From Neodiprion pinetum (Eukaryota > Arthropoda > Insecta > Hymenoptera > Diprionidae), in NCBI RefSeq assembly GCF_021155775.2, contig NC_060234.1, positions 41,847,026-41,911,025 on the forward strand: a DNA stretch of 64,000 nt. Reading direction: 5' to 3'. Below, one piece after another: positions 25,901-38,519 of the stretch (positions are counted from its first letter, which is position 1; every line of letters begins with the position of its first letter). The position numbers were made by a program, and so were the translations under genes. The notes below the pieces were generated by a model. It saw nothing but the letters and a program-made list of their open reading frames with translations, had not been told where the DNA came from and made no database searches.

Positions 25901-27402
25901 CAGGTTTAATTTGAAATAAATACGCGGCTTTCGATTCGTTGAAAAGTATTCGAGTGTCAAAGTTGAGAACTCTTCGAAATAACTTGCATGTAACAAGGTT
26001 AAACTGAAAGAGATGAAACGAAAAATGACGTTCCCACAATCCTCAATTATATGTAAGGCATACTTACAGGTATTATTATAAAAGTATTTAACCCGGTCGC
26101 TGTCAGGCAGCTATTATACATTTAATACCGGCTGCCTATTAGGGGGAGGAAAAAAATTGTTCCAAACGATAATTGCAAAATGACGGTAATAAAACGGCGG
26201 GCAATTTTGACTTGAACGTCATGATGTCACTGCTCGACAATATCACAGCGTGTTAAACGTGCGTTTTATTGCATGTGAACGTCGGTATAATATCTTAAAA
26301 ATATGTTATACTTTATAAGCTATGACATGCTCATATTATTGTTAATACGACTTACATGCAATCTTTTTTACAAGGTTTATGTTTATTCGATATATTTCAT
26401 ACTTGATCAGAAAAAAACAGAAGTTTTACCGCACAAGGATGAAAATTTTACGGAAATTTGCTTCACTGAGTTTAAATAGATTGGCACGTTTTTCACGAGT
26501 AGACCCAGTTCGTTGCAGTTGAATTACGTATATACATTATTGTACAAGAGCTGTAATCCACTGCATTCTTTTTTTCCTCAGACTCGTGCAGGGAGATGGA
26601 GATATAAGAGAGAAGAGTGTTAAGCAAAAATTCCGCGCTGTAGGAGTTAACCGTTAATCGTATAAGCACTGATTAAGAAGAAAAAAGAAAGAGAGGAAGA
26701 AAAAAACAAGAAATACACCGTAAATGGGAAATCAACGAAGGTGAACAGTTTGCCGGGGGAACGCATTGGTCAACTCGTCCTCAAAGGCGTACAACTCGAC
26801 GTAACGGGTAGGAAAAAATTCAGTCTGTGTACGTAAGTACACGTAAGGTTCTGAAAAAACTACACTTTCTCTCTCTACGGAGATCCTGGAACCGTGCTAA
26901 ATAACCCATACACATGTCGATCTTATATAGCTGTATTAATCATCAATGAAAGTATGTGTTATATACAAATATATTAATTAATGGTTAATTAATAAATACT
27001 ACGTGACATAGGTAGTGTATTTGCTCGGTGCAAAAGACTTCCACCTGGTGTTTACGATATTTTCCCGCAACTTCGAAGCTGCCAGAACGTTGATTCGTAC
27101 CACATACCTCAATCGATCATAATTCGAAAAAACGAGGATCGTTTTTGTTATGGAAAAGAAGAAATCTTAGTCGACACTGCAACTCAAAGTACTAGAACTC
27201 AATCTAGTGAACTAAACAGTGCGATAAAAACATCCGAGCAACCGGAACCGTTAGAGGCTTACTACGCCACTGTATCAATGTTCGTGGTAACATCGCATTG
27301 CAGTCTCTCAGTTCCTTCGATCGTGGGACAACGTCTTTTACGTTTCTCGCTGATCTGCAGATATACAGCGAATATCTGAGGTGTTTTCAAATGAGGGTAA
27401 AA

Positions 27403-27555
27403 TCATGGTGTCCAGTAAAAAAACCGTAACAAATTCAAGGATATTGAAAATAGAATATTACTAGGAGACGACAAAAATTCAAAGATTGTTTCCAGGACTT
27501 TTGAAGGGCAAGCAAAATTTGAGGACATGTCCAGGAGGACTACTGGACACCATGA
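27403..27555. mobile_element. Short inverted-repeat element with perfect 15-bp ends
   Basis: The left end TCATGGTGTCCAGTA (27403-27417) is matched perfectly by its reverse complement at 27541-27555. The interior has the 'tcctgga' and 'cctggaaac' phrasing common to dispersed insect elements of the GGTGTCCAGTA type. At 153 bp it cannot encode a protein and is a MITE or a deletion derivative. Confidence 0.65.
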
Positions 27556-28942
27556 AAAAGTACGTACTGCACGAAGCCTGGCATCGGGTCCCTCTGGGAT
27601 CAGGCATCGTACATGTACACGCAACACGTAACACGTAAGACGTACACTCATAATTGCGTCTGGTATTGCCTTGTCGCATCAATCGATTCCTTCTAAGGGG
27701 ATAAGCCGCGGCTCCGTTTCGCTGCCGACACCGAGACACCCATAGTAACAGTCAGTTGGCTGATCAATTACGGATCAAAAGAGCGTTTGGGCGTTAGACA
27801 AATTTAGACAAAGGCGATCATAGCGTGGGCTTCTTTATTGTACCAACGTTTATTAGGTACACACTATCCAATCGCTGCCTCATACCTAAAGTTTTACTTA
27901 TTATACTCGCGAGGTTACACTGGATCCATGAGTTTTCTGTAGCCGGTTCTTTCGACCCGGTGGGTGAGGTTGGACAAGGATGACAGGACATCCAATCGCA
28001 TTGGAATCGTTGAGTGAATTTCTTCAACCAGGGCAGGAAGGGCTTGCCTAAGATGTCCATGTGGCTGAATTATACGACAGGATGAAGATCACTCGTCAGT
28101 TACGCCCCAATGCGCTCCATTGCTTCCCATCACAGTTTTAAGCATGTCAGAGTTTAACAATACGATATATTTCACTTCTAACCGGCTCGTTATTATTTTC
28201 AAATCGCGTCTTAGACTGGAAATAAATCTGTCTATCTTGCGATCAAATCATTATCTGAACTAGATAATGTCCTTTTTCTACAATATTCAAAATTATATCG
28301 GTATAGTCATGCGGAGGAATGTGTTTCGTGACCTCGTCGCAGAGACGAAAAAAAAGAACATGCAAAAAGAAAGAAAAGACTGCAAGGTGAAAGTGTTTGG
28401 TAATTCTCTTTGAAATGCTAATAGTAAAAACAAATATTTTATCACCCTAATCTACTGCTTGTGTCGTAGGTAATCTTCAAATGACACCGACTGATTATTT
28501 GATAAGGAAACCGATTTCGTTATTGTGTCACTGGCTGATAAGCAGTGCATGCATTTATACTGCGTAAACGCGGCTGGTGTACGTAGAGCGTTGTTATTGA
28601 AAGTCGTTAACGACCCTCCGTAGAATTGCACGTTTACCCAAATGCATTGCAAAGGGCGATGCCTGCATGCAGACCAGCTGTCTGGCAGAGCCAGACGTAT
28701 TCACTAATCCCCTTTTTTCCACCCAGTGAATATTTACCTGCTGACTGCAGCGAAAGGGAGCTTTCCCCTAATCTGGTATGTCAAATAATAGAATATAGAC
28801 TCACAGCCAGTCCTTGTTTTCAGACTTAACAATAAAATCGACCGAATTAAAAAATCATACGATTCAGTTGAAGTTGCACCTTAATTTTCTTGACCATCTT
28901 TTGCATGATGCTTAATGGAAAAATATACATAAAGAATGACTG

Positions 28943-28965
28943 TTATTATTATTATTATTATTATT
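28943..28965. repeat. (TTA)n microsatellite
   Basis: About seven to eight TTA units. Confidence 0.9.
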
Positions 28966-30540
28966 GTTAGTATACAGTAACCGAGACACGGCTAGTTTCT
29001 GAGTTTTTACTGTGACGATTTCAGACTTGCATGATCCACGAACAACCAGAATTAAACAGTACTGAGTCTAGGTGAGGTTGCATATGTCAGCGTAGCGGTA
29101 GTGTGATAATAGGTTTAATAGAAAATTGTCTGAAAATAACACGAAGGAGTAGTAGGCATATAACAAGTTGTAAATCTGGGGAATTTAAGGTCATGCGGAA
29201 CACCGCTGTGCCTAATTGAGTCAATCTACGGCAGCGTGGTCCGTGCCTGTGTAGGCCACGCTCTATTGTTATAGTTATTCGTAATATACTCATATACGGT
29301 TTACGGGCAACTGAGGCCAGCTCTACATGAGGTGCTAAACGCCCACGCATCCTTTTGCTCTCTTCCATACAAAAGCTAACTCCGTTTCTGATTTTGTATC
29401 CACGAGTTTCCGGCCGTCTCCGAATAGCGAATTCAATTATTTTTCAAAATTAACCTCTTTGAATTCCATGGAAAAGTTCATCGAGCATGACAACGAATTT
29501 AAATTTATCCACGGCAAGCTGCACAATATAATCACCGAAAATTCTCTGCACTTTTCTCAAAAAGCAAACAAGGAAATCGATAAAATGAAACATTACGGAG
29601 AAAGCAGAGTATTTGACGCATTTTTTTGACGCATACTCTACCGCGACCAAATGTTTCTGCTAAGGCTAGTGTGGAGCACATACGTGTACCGTAGGGATCT
29701 GTACTGATCTATAGATATGTACTTATACACCTATACGGAATACCTAGTTCGTGGGCGTCGGTTTCGGCTTGCGCTGACGACGTGGTTTTTACCAACCGTA
29801 CAAAGTCCCTAGGCGCCTCCCCAGCAGCGTCGTTAATGTTTTTCTCCTCCTTTTGGTTTACCTTTATTTTTCATAGTTAAACATCATAATACATGCGAGG
29901 TATTGCGTGTCGTCACCACACGCTACGCGTAAGGACATAACCGACGGCATCTCAGGCTGCAGGTTCCTCTCATGACGAATAACCAGTTCTCGCCTGCAAC
30001 GAAAAATCCAATTAAACCTAATTAGAACGCGTGCTTGGATGAAAAGGAATGTGTTGCTCGGATTGTATTCTAATTAATAAAATTATCATTCACGAACTAG
30101 ATGCATGAACATGTTCACGATAAAATCATTTCTTCTCGGCGTGGTCGAGGCTCAGCGACGATTTATGGATCGATGTGTAAAACCTGCGCTGTGGTGCATT
30201 CGTCAGCTGCAGTAAACAGGGGACAGGCTCTCGCCTGTAACGTATTAGGAATAGTTGGAAAAAAAGAAGAAATAAACGAAGAAATGAAAACACAAAGAAA
30301 CCAGAGTCGTGCTGTTTTTCCGACCAAAATTTACAACTGTATTCCAACACCACCTGCACGATGGACGGTAGATATTGGTCGTATCGAGCTACTATCTTTT
30401 TAGCTACGTATTGAAATCGCATTAGATAAACTGAAGTCAGCGCCGCATTTGGCGTATCGGTAACGAATTTGTGAAGAGATAATGAAAACACTACGTGCAG
30501 CTTCGGTAGTGTGCAAGTGGGCTCGAACGCCTGGGTGAAT

Positions 30541-30770
30541 TTAGGCGAGGTTGGCAGAACTGAGTGACGTCGGCCGACCTTATACGGGCGGACCAATGGG
30601 AAGCCGGCGTAGGGCGTTGCTCTCCCCCACTTTCTCACCCGTTCGAGGCTTGAAAATCTGTAACGGGCGCCGGTGCCACCGCATTCGCATAAACGCTTCT
30701 CGGCTCTCGCGACGCGTACGAGCTTTCAGTTGTCAAGTAACAAGAGTTAGAGGCAATCCACCAGATCAAC
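30541..30770 (+). promoter_or_regulatory. Likely promoter and 5' UTR of beta1-tubulin
   Basis: This GC-rich block directly precedes the beta1-tubulin start. It contains TGACGTCG (30565-30572), a CCAAT box inside GGACCAATGGG (30593-30597), no clear TATA box, and TCAGTT (30726-30731), which fits an arthropod initiator about 43 bases before the ATG. This layout suits a constitutively expressed gene. Transcription start mapping was not possible here. Confidence 0.5.
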
Positions 30771-33700
30771 ATGAGGGAGATCGTTCACATCCAGGCCGGT
30801 CAGTGCGGAAACCAAATTGGAGCTAAGGTGAGTTTATTATTCGCTTGATAAAATACAAATTTTTTTTCATAAGCTTTCCAGGGGCTCTGTAGCCGTAGAA
30901 CGTGACGAAAAAGAAAAAAAATTCATTAGCCTCTTCTTTGTATGCAACTACTCGGAGATAAAACTCTGGTTAAAACTGCTCAGTGTTTGTACACCGCGAT
31001 AAATTTTCCACCAGTGCATGCCTCTGTGAAGTGAATTATAAATATCGGGGATACGCGCATTCGAAATTCCGTAAGAAAGTGGACGAGACTCGGGACGCGC
31101 CGGCAGCGGCCAAGAAGCTACGAGAAAGAATCAATTCGGGTATAATAGTATAGGAACGCCGGCCGGTCGGCGTCAGGAATTTTTTCACACTTTAAAGGAG
31201 AAACTTGACGAGACGGAAGAACAATTTTTTACGCGTCAGATGCCGCGGCTTGCCGATATCCTCTCAAAGTCAACAATAATTCGTCCCTAGCAACAGATCT
31301 TATCTAGCAATCCGTCGCCGGCAAGTGTACTGTAACGTAAATGTACCATCTTTCTCCCCCCCCCCCCCCCCCCCCCCCCCCTCCCCCACCAAACTGTGTT
31401 GCCGCAACTGTTGAGTTGGCTGTCATGGCGACAGCGCCGGCCGGCGTAACGGTTTTTTTCCAACATCGCGGGTCGAAAGTTTGCGTTCAACTACCCGTCG
31501 AGACAGGCTAGAAACAGAGACCGTCTGCTGCGGTCGCTTATTCGGTGCATTTTCGCGGTCAAGCCGAGCTGTATCGACTCGGCACATTCGATCGGCTATT
31601 GGTAATATGCGTGGATTTCGGACAGGGTGTGGCTGAGGTGCGGATGCGATATTGCAGCATCGAGCGGCTGCGCACGCATCTCTTGTACCGTATTAGCTTT
31701 CCCTGCCACAGCGCTCCCATAGGTAGAACGTGGACGCTGTTGCGGAGAGAAAAAGAGAGAGCGAGAGAGAGGGAGAGAGAGAATATGAGATAAAATTGAG
31801 GAGCGAGCGAGAGCGAATATCGGCAAAGGCGTTCGTTCGTGCCACAGGGTCGTTCTTCCCGCGCTCTCTTGCTCGCTCGCTTGTTTCGTTGAACGCTGAC
31901 AAAATAGCGTTTAGAACTTGTTTTATGTTGGCTTGCTTTCGGCGATTGATCGGCGTATTTGGACAAAATTTTCTGCCTCTCCGTCGGTCATTAATTTAGC
32001 TGTATTTTAACAAGTGGCGTCGAAGGACGATGTAGGCATGCACTTGTTTCATGACAAATGTCATTCCGGGAAGGGTATAAAATTTGTAAATTAACGCATG
32101 GTGGTATTTCTCCGTAAAACTTGATGAAAAAAAAAGATGGGAGCTAAAAAAAACAGCAACCTAGCAGCGCGAGACCGAGTCACGTCATCGTTACCAAGTA
32201 CAGGATTCAGAATAGTAAATTTTAGTACAAGGCCACCCAGCCTTGAGTCAGTGAACAGAATGAATACACGTCAATTATTAGTAATGAAGCATACGGAGTT
32301 TGTTATATCGAGAGTTTAGTTTTATCGATTTTTAATAGCCTTGATTGGAATTTTTATCGAGTTTGATACTAGCCACTCCGAGTCTGTTTCTCGTTTTTTT
32401 ACAAATAAATACGCGATGCCTCCTCTGTCGGTTCCTATACTGGACACAACTTGGAAGTTATTTCACCATGTGAAATTTTGCTTGCGTTCCTCGGAGCAGC
32501 TGGTTATTGAGGACAAAGAAATGCCAGGTGTTAGGTGCTGAGGGTTTCATTTTCCGTTAGCTACTACCCTGACCGAAAACGTCTGCCTCGTTAACAGATC
32601 ACACACGTACAGGGCTCCTGATATGAATGTATTGTTAGATTGACGTTTATTATCGAAGGGTCGTCATTTTGGTCTTGATATAGTTAATCGGTCGATGCAT
32701 CTTGATAAAATTATGAACTAGTTATTTTCAACTAGATATATTTGTTATCGGCTCGATGAATTCCTCCAATATAAAGCTCCAAAAGTATTGCCCAAGGTGT
32801 TATTATGTGGTTCAATTCGTTGTTCCTAGAGTCGATGTCACTCTAATGAGGAATTTAAATTGACTCGAAAAATGTAATCTGTCTCAAATATCTCATACTT
32901 TGATGTTCTCTCTATAAGGCGAGAATTAAAATCGTTCAAATAATTGCTTTATAGCATATAAACATAGTAGCATTGGTTTTCACAATTTCACGACCTTTGT
33001 AGTTACTTATCATAGTATGTTCGTTCCTTGGTTGACTGGCACCACTTGTGTATTTCTTTTTGCACTCTATTCAGAACCATATATGCAGTCATAGGCATTG
33101 CGTAATAATGATGGCGAAATATAGCAAGAGGAGATAAAGTTCACCTGGGCCCTGATGCTAATTACCTGTTATGGCAATATGGGCATGATCATCATTTCTA
33201 TATATAGCGGTGACATTGGTGACTCATGTCTACTTTATTATTCTCGGGCGGTAGAGGGGGATGACGTCCCACCGCACGATGCTCATATATGGTCAGCCAT
33301 TAGGCTGCATAACTTGTTACCTAATACGAAATTCATAAGAAATTGGCTCGTTTTGGTTGAGCAATGAAATTAAAAGGCAAATATGAAATAAGTTGAAAAG
33401 AAACCAAGTCACAGTTATCCCAGTAATCCAATTGATGCGTGATGCTTTTTACATTCCTGGGTTTCATTCATGACTAAATTTCTGCCTCTGAATCTGGTTC
33501 GGTGCTATTTATATTCGCAAAGTTATTATTTACCCTGCGAAACTGCTGCGGCCCGATGCATTTCCCGATTAGTCCGAGTTATGCTTTGCCGGTGTCGTTG
33601 AACTCCTGCCAGTCGAAGACGCTCCGTTGTTGCTCAGTCGAGTGTGTCAGATTGGCTAGTTGCTGCCTGGCTCTCGAGCGGATGAATAAATCACTAATTA

Positions 33701-35856
33701 AATTTAATTTGCCGTTCGCCATAAGCTCCTTAGTAGTTTCCCTGTTATTTGCATTTATGAAAATACACAACGCTGTGTAATTTTCTATAAAGTAATTCCA
33801 CACTCGCCGGATTACTCTTATTGTTAGTTGAACCATATCGGTTGCGATGATGACGATGATGATTCTTTCTATTGCTGGGGAAAGAGTTTTATTTTTAATC
33901 GGAAGTTTTAATCAAATGCTTGAATAATAATTTTTTGTAAAATCATCCACGGATAAAGAATAAAGTTATAGACACAAGTGTTTGATAATTTGCGGAGATT
34001 TCACTGGTTTAAAGAAAAAAAACGAAATATTCAACTTTGTTACACGTGATGTAAGCTTAGATAAGATAAAAAAAAATCCACCATTAAACTGATGATAGAA
34101 GTTACAGGTTTCGTCGCTAGGGGCACATTTTAGGACTTTTAAGTATATGTGTGTTTACGTTTATGTGTTTACGCGTACGAATATAATAGAGTAGGCGGCA
34201 AATCTAGATGAAATGGTGCACTCTGATTGGCCTAGCGCTATCGCTTATAATTCAAAAACTATGCGTCGGACGATCTTCCGGAAAAGAAATTCTCGGTTGG
34301 ATTTTAACGAGGTATTATGCTGGCTAGTCCGTGGGAGGCAATTTAGGGACACCCTGTATATACATGGCACACGAACCAAACACAAATTCGAAAACAGGTG
34401 ATGAGAGAAATTAATGACACTGTAGTCAGGACGGCTAGGTGGTCTGGTGGAGTGAGGCTAAGCATCCCTAGATACCGGGTTCGATTCCTGGCTCCGTCGT
34501 TAATTTTTCAAGTCACCTGAAATATTTGAATTTGCAATTTCTATACTGATGATGTACGTTTGATTTCAGTTTTGGGAAATAATCAGTGACGAGCATGGAA
34601 TTGACCCGACCGGCGCCTACCATGGAGACTCTGATCTTCAGCTGGAGAGGATCAACGTCTACTATAATGAGGCGTCAGGAGGAAAATACGTCCCTCGTGC
34701 GATCCTTGTTGATTTGGAGCCTGGTACCATGGACTCCGTGCGCTCGGGACCATTCGGTCAGATCTTCCGACCGGACAACTTCGTTTTCGGTCAGAGCGGT
34801 GCCGGAAACAACTGGGCGAAGGGTCACTACACCGAGGGTGCTGAGCTGGTGGACTCAGTTTTGGACGTGGTGAGGAAGGAGGCCGAGAGCTGCGATTGCC
34901 TGCAAGGCTTCCAGCTCACGCACTCTCTTGGAGGTGGAACCGGATCGGGAATGGGAACCTTGCTGATCTCAAAGATTCGCGAGGAATACCCCGACAGAAT
35001 AATGAACACCTACTCGGTCGTACCGTCGCCAAAAGTATCCGACACCGTAGTCGAGCCCTACAACGCCACCCTCTCAGTCCACCAGTTGGTAGAAAACACC
35101 GACGAGACATACTGTATTGACAACGAAGCGCTGTACGACATCTGCTTCCGCACCTTGAAACTCTCGACCCCAACGTACGGTGACCTCAACCATCTAGTGT
35201 CCCTCACAATGTCCGGAGTTACGACCTGCCTCAGATTCCCGGGTCAGCTCAACGCCGATCTCCGCAAACTCGCCGTTAACATGGTTCCCTTCCCCCGTCT
35301 TCACTTCTTTATGCCCGGTTTCGCTCCCCTCACATCTCGCGGTAGCCAGCAGTACCGTGCGCTATCGGTACCCGAACTCACCCAGCAGATGTTCGACGCC
35401 AAGAACATGATGGCCGCCTGTGATCCACGTCACGGAAGGTACCTCACAGTCGCCGCGATATTCCGAGGAAGGATGTCGATGAAGGAGGTAGACGAGCAGA
35501 TGTTGAACATCCAGAACAAGAACAGCTCGTACTTCGTCGAATGGATTCCCAACAACGTCAAGACCGCAGTGTGCGACATCCCGCCCCGTGGTCTCAAGAT
35601 GTCGGCGACCTTCATCGGCAACTCGACTGCCATCCAGGAACTGTTCAAGCGAATTTCCGAACAGTTCACCGCCATGTTCAGGAGGAAGGCTTTCCTCCAT
35701 TGGTACACCGGTGAGGGTATGGACGAGATGGAATTCACCGAGGCAGAGTCAAACATGAACGACTTGGTGTCCGAGTACCAACAGTACCAGGAAGCCACCG
35801 CTGACGAGGACGCCGAGTTCGATGAGGAACAGGAAGCCGAAGTTGACGAGAACTAA
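30771..35856 (+). CDS. betaTub56D: Beta-tubulin, beta1/56D type
   Basis: Two exons, 30771-30827 (19 codons, ending GAK) and 34570-35856, giving 447 residues, the same as Drosophila 56D. It polymerises with alpha-tubulin into microtubules and binds and hydrolyses GTP. Visible signatures are MREI (the N-terminal tetrapeptide that drives tubulin mRNA autoregulation), GAGNNWAKGHYTEG, GGGTGSGMG and the QLNADLRK segment that contacts the neighbouring nucleotide site. The acidic tail contains ATADEDAEFDEEQEAEVDEN, almost identical to the Drosophila beta1 tail as I recall it. This supports a general or maternal isotype. The 3.7 kb intron 1 (30828-34569) holds a poly(C) run, GA repeats and a tRNA-like sequence. 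The gene is in the same orientation as the beta3 gene 6 kb downstream. Confidence 0.96.
31356..31381. repeat. Poly(C) run of 26 in beta1-tubulin intron 1
   Basis: Twenty-six consecutive C residues followed by TCCCCC. The minus strand is an equal G run able to form stacked G-quadruplex structures. Length in the assembly may be inexact. Confidence 0.95.
31745..31782. repeat. GA-rich simple repeat
   Basis: An imperfect GA/GCGA run in intron 1. Just downstream, a GAGCGAGCGAGAGCG stretch near 31800 and a CT-rich complement near 31862-31880 could pair into a stem. Confidence 0.8.
34200..34363. repeat. Possible dispersed-repeat fragment in beta1 intron
   Basis: The segment ends in TAGGGACACCCTGTATATAC, the type of short terminus found in dispersed insect repeats, and is less AT-rich than the intron around it. 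No second copy exists in this window to prove repetition. Confidence 0.25.
34430..34498 (+). repeat. tRNA-derived sequence (tRNA pseudogene or SINE head)
   Basis: A box B (GGTTCGATTCC) sits in a pairable T arm (CCGGG...CCTGG). An upstream box-A-like TAGGTGGTCTGG and terminal GACGG...CCGTC pairing span 69 bases. The anticodon stem is poorly paired and two acceptor pairs mismatch, so a working tRNA is unlikely. It lies about 70 bases before beta1-tubulin exon 2. A tRNA-derived SINE head or a relic tRNA fits best. Confidence 0.55.
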
Positions 35857-36800
35857 AGCGGTCGCCCTGGCCTTAGACACCCCAATCCCACCCATCCCTT
35901 ATCCCTAAAAGCTGATTGTTCATTTTTTACTTTTCCTCTTATCGTCATTATAAATTTTTATTTTTCCTTCACATCTTCCCTCTCACCTGTTACTATTATT
36001 ATTATTATTTTTTTTTTTTCGCTATTTCCTCTATATACCGACTCGTTTGTTATCACACAACCATGACAGCAGCCAGGACGCGCCGCGCTTTACTACCTTC
36101 ACCGTTTTCCTCCCAACTTCCCCTCTTGTCTTATCGCTCCTGTTCACCTGTACACAACACCTGTATAAAAAAAAAACTCATACATACGTACGATGAGTTT
36201 TTTTTTTTTTTATGTAACGGTCCGGCGGAATGTTTTCTGTAAAGATCGACGACGCTTCTTGAGAGATACAGAGAAAGCGTTTGTTTTTTTTGGTTGTTCT
36301 TTTTTTCTCATCGTTGAAAAAAAAATAACAATACTTTTCGCAATAAAGACATCATTAAAAATAATAATTGAATAATTGTTTTTTTTTTTTGAAGGTTGCA
36401 TTATTTCGTCAATTCTTTCGCCTTTACAACTTATATACAAAACGTTTAACGTATAGCAAAAAAGACAGGCGCGCTTGTCAGCCAGCTTTATTAATATTGG
36501 GGAAAAAAGGTCCTCTTCTATTTGGTACTTTAGTTGTACGTATAAATATATTGTATATTTCTCTGTTGTAAAAATCAGCAACACATTCCGAATAAAACTA
36601 TATAGGTATCGTTACTATCGTGTAACAAAGACTGACGCCTTGTGTTTTGTACTTTTCTCTTCGTCTTCTTCGTAAGCTTTTTTTTTCATGAATGTATTAA
36701 TTCTGGTTGCTTTAGCGCGTCTTGTATTTACCACCCTACAATTGTAGTATCGTCAGCGAGATTGCCACAATCTTATAATAAATTATTATGAAATAAAAAA
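35857..36800 (+). terminator. Beta1-tubulin 3' UTR with several poly(A) signals
   Basis: AT-rich trailer with pyrimidine and T runs. AATAAA hexamers lie at 36342-36347, 36591-36596 and 36792-36797, so alternative 3' ends of roughly 0.5, 0.75 and 0.95 kb are possible. Confidence 0.5.
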
Positions 36801-37750
36801 TACATTTTATTAACACGTAATTACTATACATTATTAATCACAGTAATAAGTTACTCTCCCGTTTGTCCTACCTATTCCCTAACTATATACAAAGTCATCC
36901 TTCGAATCCTGAGTGTCCGTTTCACCTAATTAAATAATGATTAATTAATTCAACTATTACGTCCTGTTCATACAAAAACTCTTGTCCGTGTTACCATATG
37001 CAATTTTCTTATCTTCGATTTTTGTAAAAGATCTCTCAAATCGAGTTTCCTTCTATTATTTATACTTTTTCTTTATCTTACGATGCAAAAATATGATATC
37101 AAAATAGAAACAAGTTTTGGTGCACTAGCCTTCTGGACGATCATGCGATCTTAGGTCTTTATTAAAATTCCTTGGAGTATGTCAGTTACAAATTAAGTGT
37201 GAATTCATATGTTCTTTGCTTTCCGCCTTTTAGCATGAACCATAAAATTTTCTACTACAACGAGCAATTTCATAAAACTGACGAAGTAATATAATGTCTA
37301 GTGAATCCTGAGATTTGAGCAATGAACTATGGCAGCCGAAATCTGGATTATCAATCAAAATTTATCGAGATGTGTAAGTATTGAAAGAAATTTATTAATG
37401 AATATTTAATACATTAATTAAGTAAAATGGGATTTTGGGGAATGTGAATGTCTCGACGAACAAATGTGAAAACTTTTTGCACGCATAGTTGAAGATGAGT
37501 TGCATAATTGCGGTAAGTAAAAGAATTTACGTCCGATCAATACAATTATGGATGTAATTTGGGATATTTCGATTATTATATTTCCAGCGCAACCAGTTGT
37601 GTAATTTCTGAGTTGTGCATTTTAATTCACGATCAGCGAAGTGAATCATTGCAAGTTTCACATGTTCTTCCATGAATGTACTGTATGTGGCGAGGGGTTA
37701 TTTACTTGGTAAGCCCTATGTACGCTGGGCTCCGAAGTCTTCTCAATTTT

Positions 37751-37850
37751 TTGGAAGTCACTTGGAATTATACTTAGTTTTCCGGCATCTTGAAGTCATC
37801 GGAAGTCATTGATAGTCAATGGAAGTCATTGGAAGTATTTGGAAATAAAG
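37751..37850. repeat. Degenerate ~10-bp minisatellite, block 1
   Basis: Variants of TTGGAAGTCA recur head to tail (ttggaagtca, cggaagtcat, tagtcaatgg, aagtcattgg, aagtatttgg). Confidence 0.75.
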
Positions 37851-38298
37851 TAGCGGTAGTCAATGAAAATCTCATTATTATACGTCATAATCCTTCTCAG
37901 TTTGTGATAAAACCAAAGTCAAGTTGAAAAAAGGTGTTATGTATAATTATATTGAGTGTGGTAAAAAAGATATTTGTTTTAATTCCGTGCACTTCACGCG
38001 ATCGAGCCCTGGACCTGGCACTCGACACTATAACATCCAGCAGTAAACTACCAGCAAAATCTCGAGCAAAATCCATAATCCGGCGAGGACGACCCCAGAG
38101 TTATTTAGTTCAACTTTCTATATTCGCACCACGGGCATCGCACTACGATATAAGCATTGAGATAGTCATAAACTACATTAGTGAAGACGTTTTTACGATG
38201 ACTTAGAATTAAATCCACGTAGTGGTTATTGAGTTATTGGCTCTTGAAATTACTTCCTGAAGCAGCGTTTAAATTACTCAGGAAATGTGTAGAATTAC

Positions 38299-38519
38299 TG
38301 GAAGTCGACTGAAGTTAATTGGAATCAATTAGAGGGACGGTAGTTTTTGAAAGTCATTGGATGTCATTGGTAGCTAATTGAAGTCCTTGGTAGTCTTTGG
38401 AAGCAATTCGGAGCCACTGGAGGTCACTATGAAGTCTTAGGTTTGTAATCTGGAAGTCATTGGAAGTGTTTGGCCGTCATTGGTAAGCAATGGGAATCCT
38501 TGGAAGTCCTTGGAAGCTA
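38299..38519. repeat. Degenerate ~10-bp minisatellite, block 2
   Basis: The same unit family as 37751-37850 (ggaagtcatt, ggatgtcatt, ggaagtcctt, ggaagctaat) at about 20 positions, more diverged. The ~450 bp between the blocks lacks the repeat. Confidence 0.75.

Larger units (their letters stand above)
18855..30540. other. Gene-poor region upstream of the beta-tubulin cluster
   Basis: No protein-coding exon was recognised on either strand. A CpG-rich patch at 19400-20000 looks promoter-like. At about 20606-20721 a segment has an acceptor-like 'cttgcag' before it and an 'aaacag/gtatgc' donor after it, so non-coding transcript exons are possible. Other contents are a (TTA)n run near 28943-28965 and a short inverted-repeat element at 27403-27555. 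Confidence 0.45.

Noticed and set aside
34430..34498. Functional tRNA gene
   Set aside because: Anticodon stem does not pair and two acceptor pairs mismatch.
35362..35798. Open frames of 110-120 codons antisense to beta1-tubulin (similar ones antisense to the other tubulins)
   Set aside because: They mirror codon bias of the GC-rich tubulin exons, recur at equivalent places in all paralogues and have no family features.
37934..38206. 90-codon frame between the minisatellite blocks
   Set aside because: No recognisable domain or splice context; noted only as the unique core between repeats.
37751..38519. CRISPR-like array
   Set aside because: Units are ~10 bp, degenerate and without spacers; the sequence is eukaryotic.
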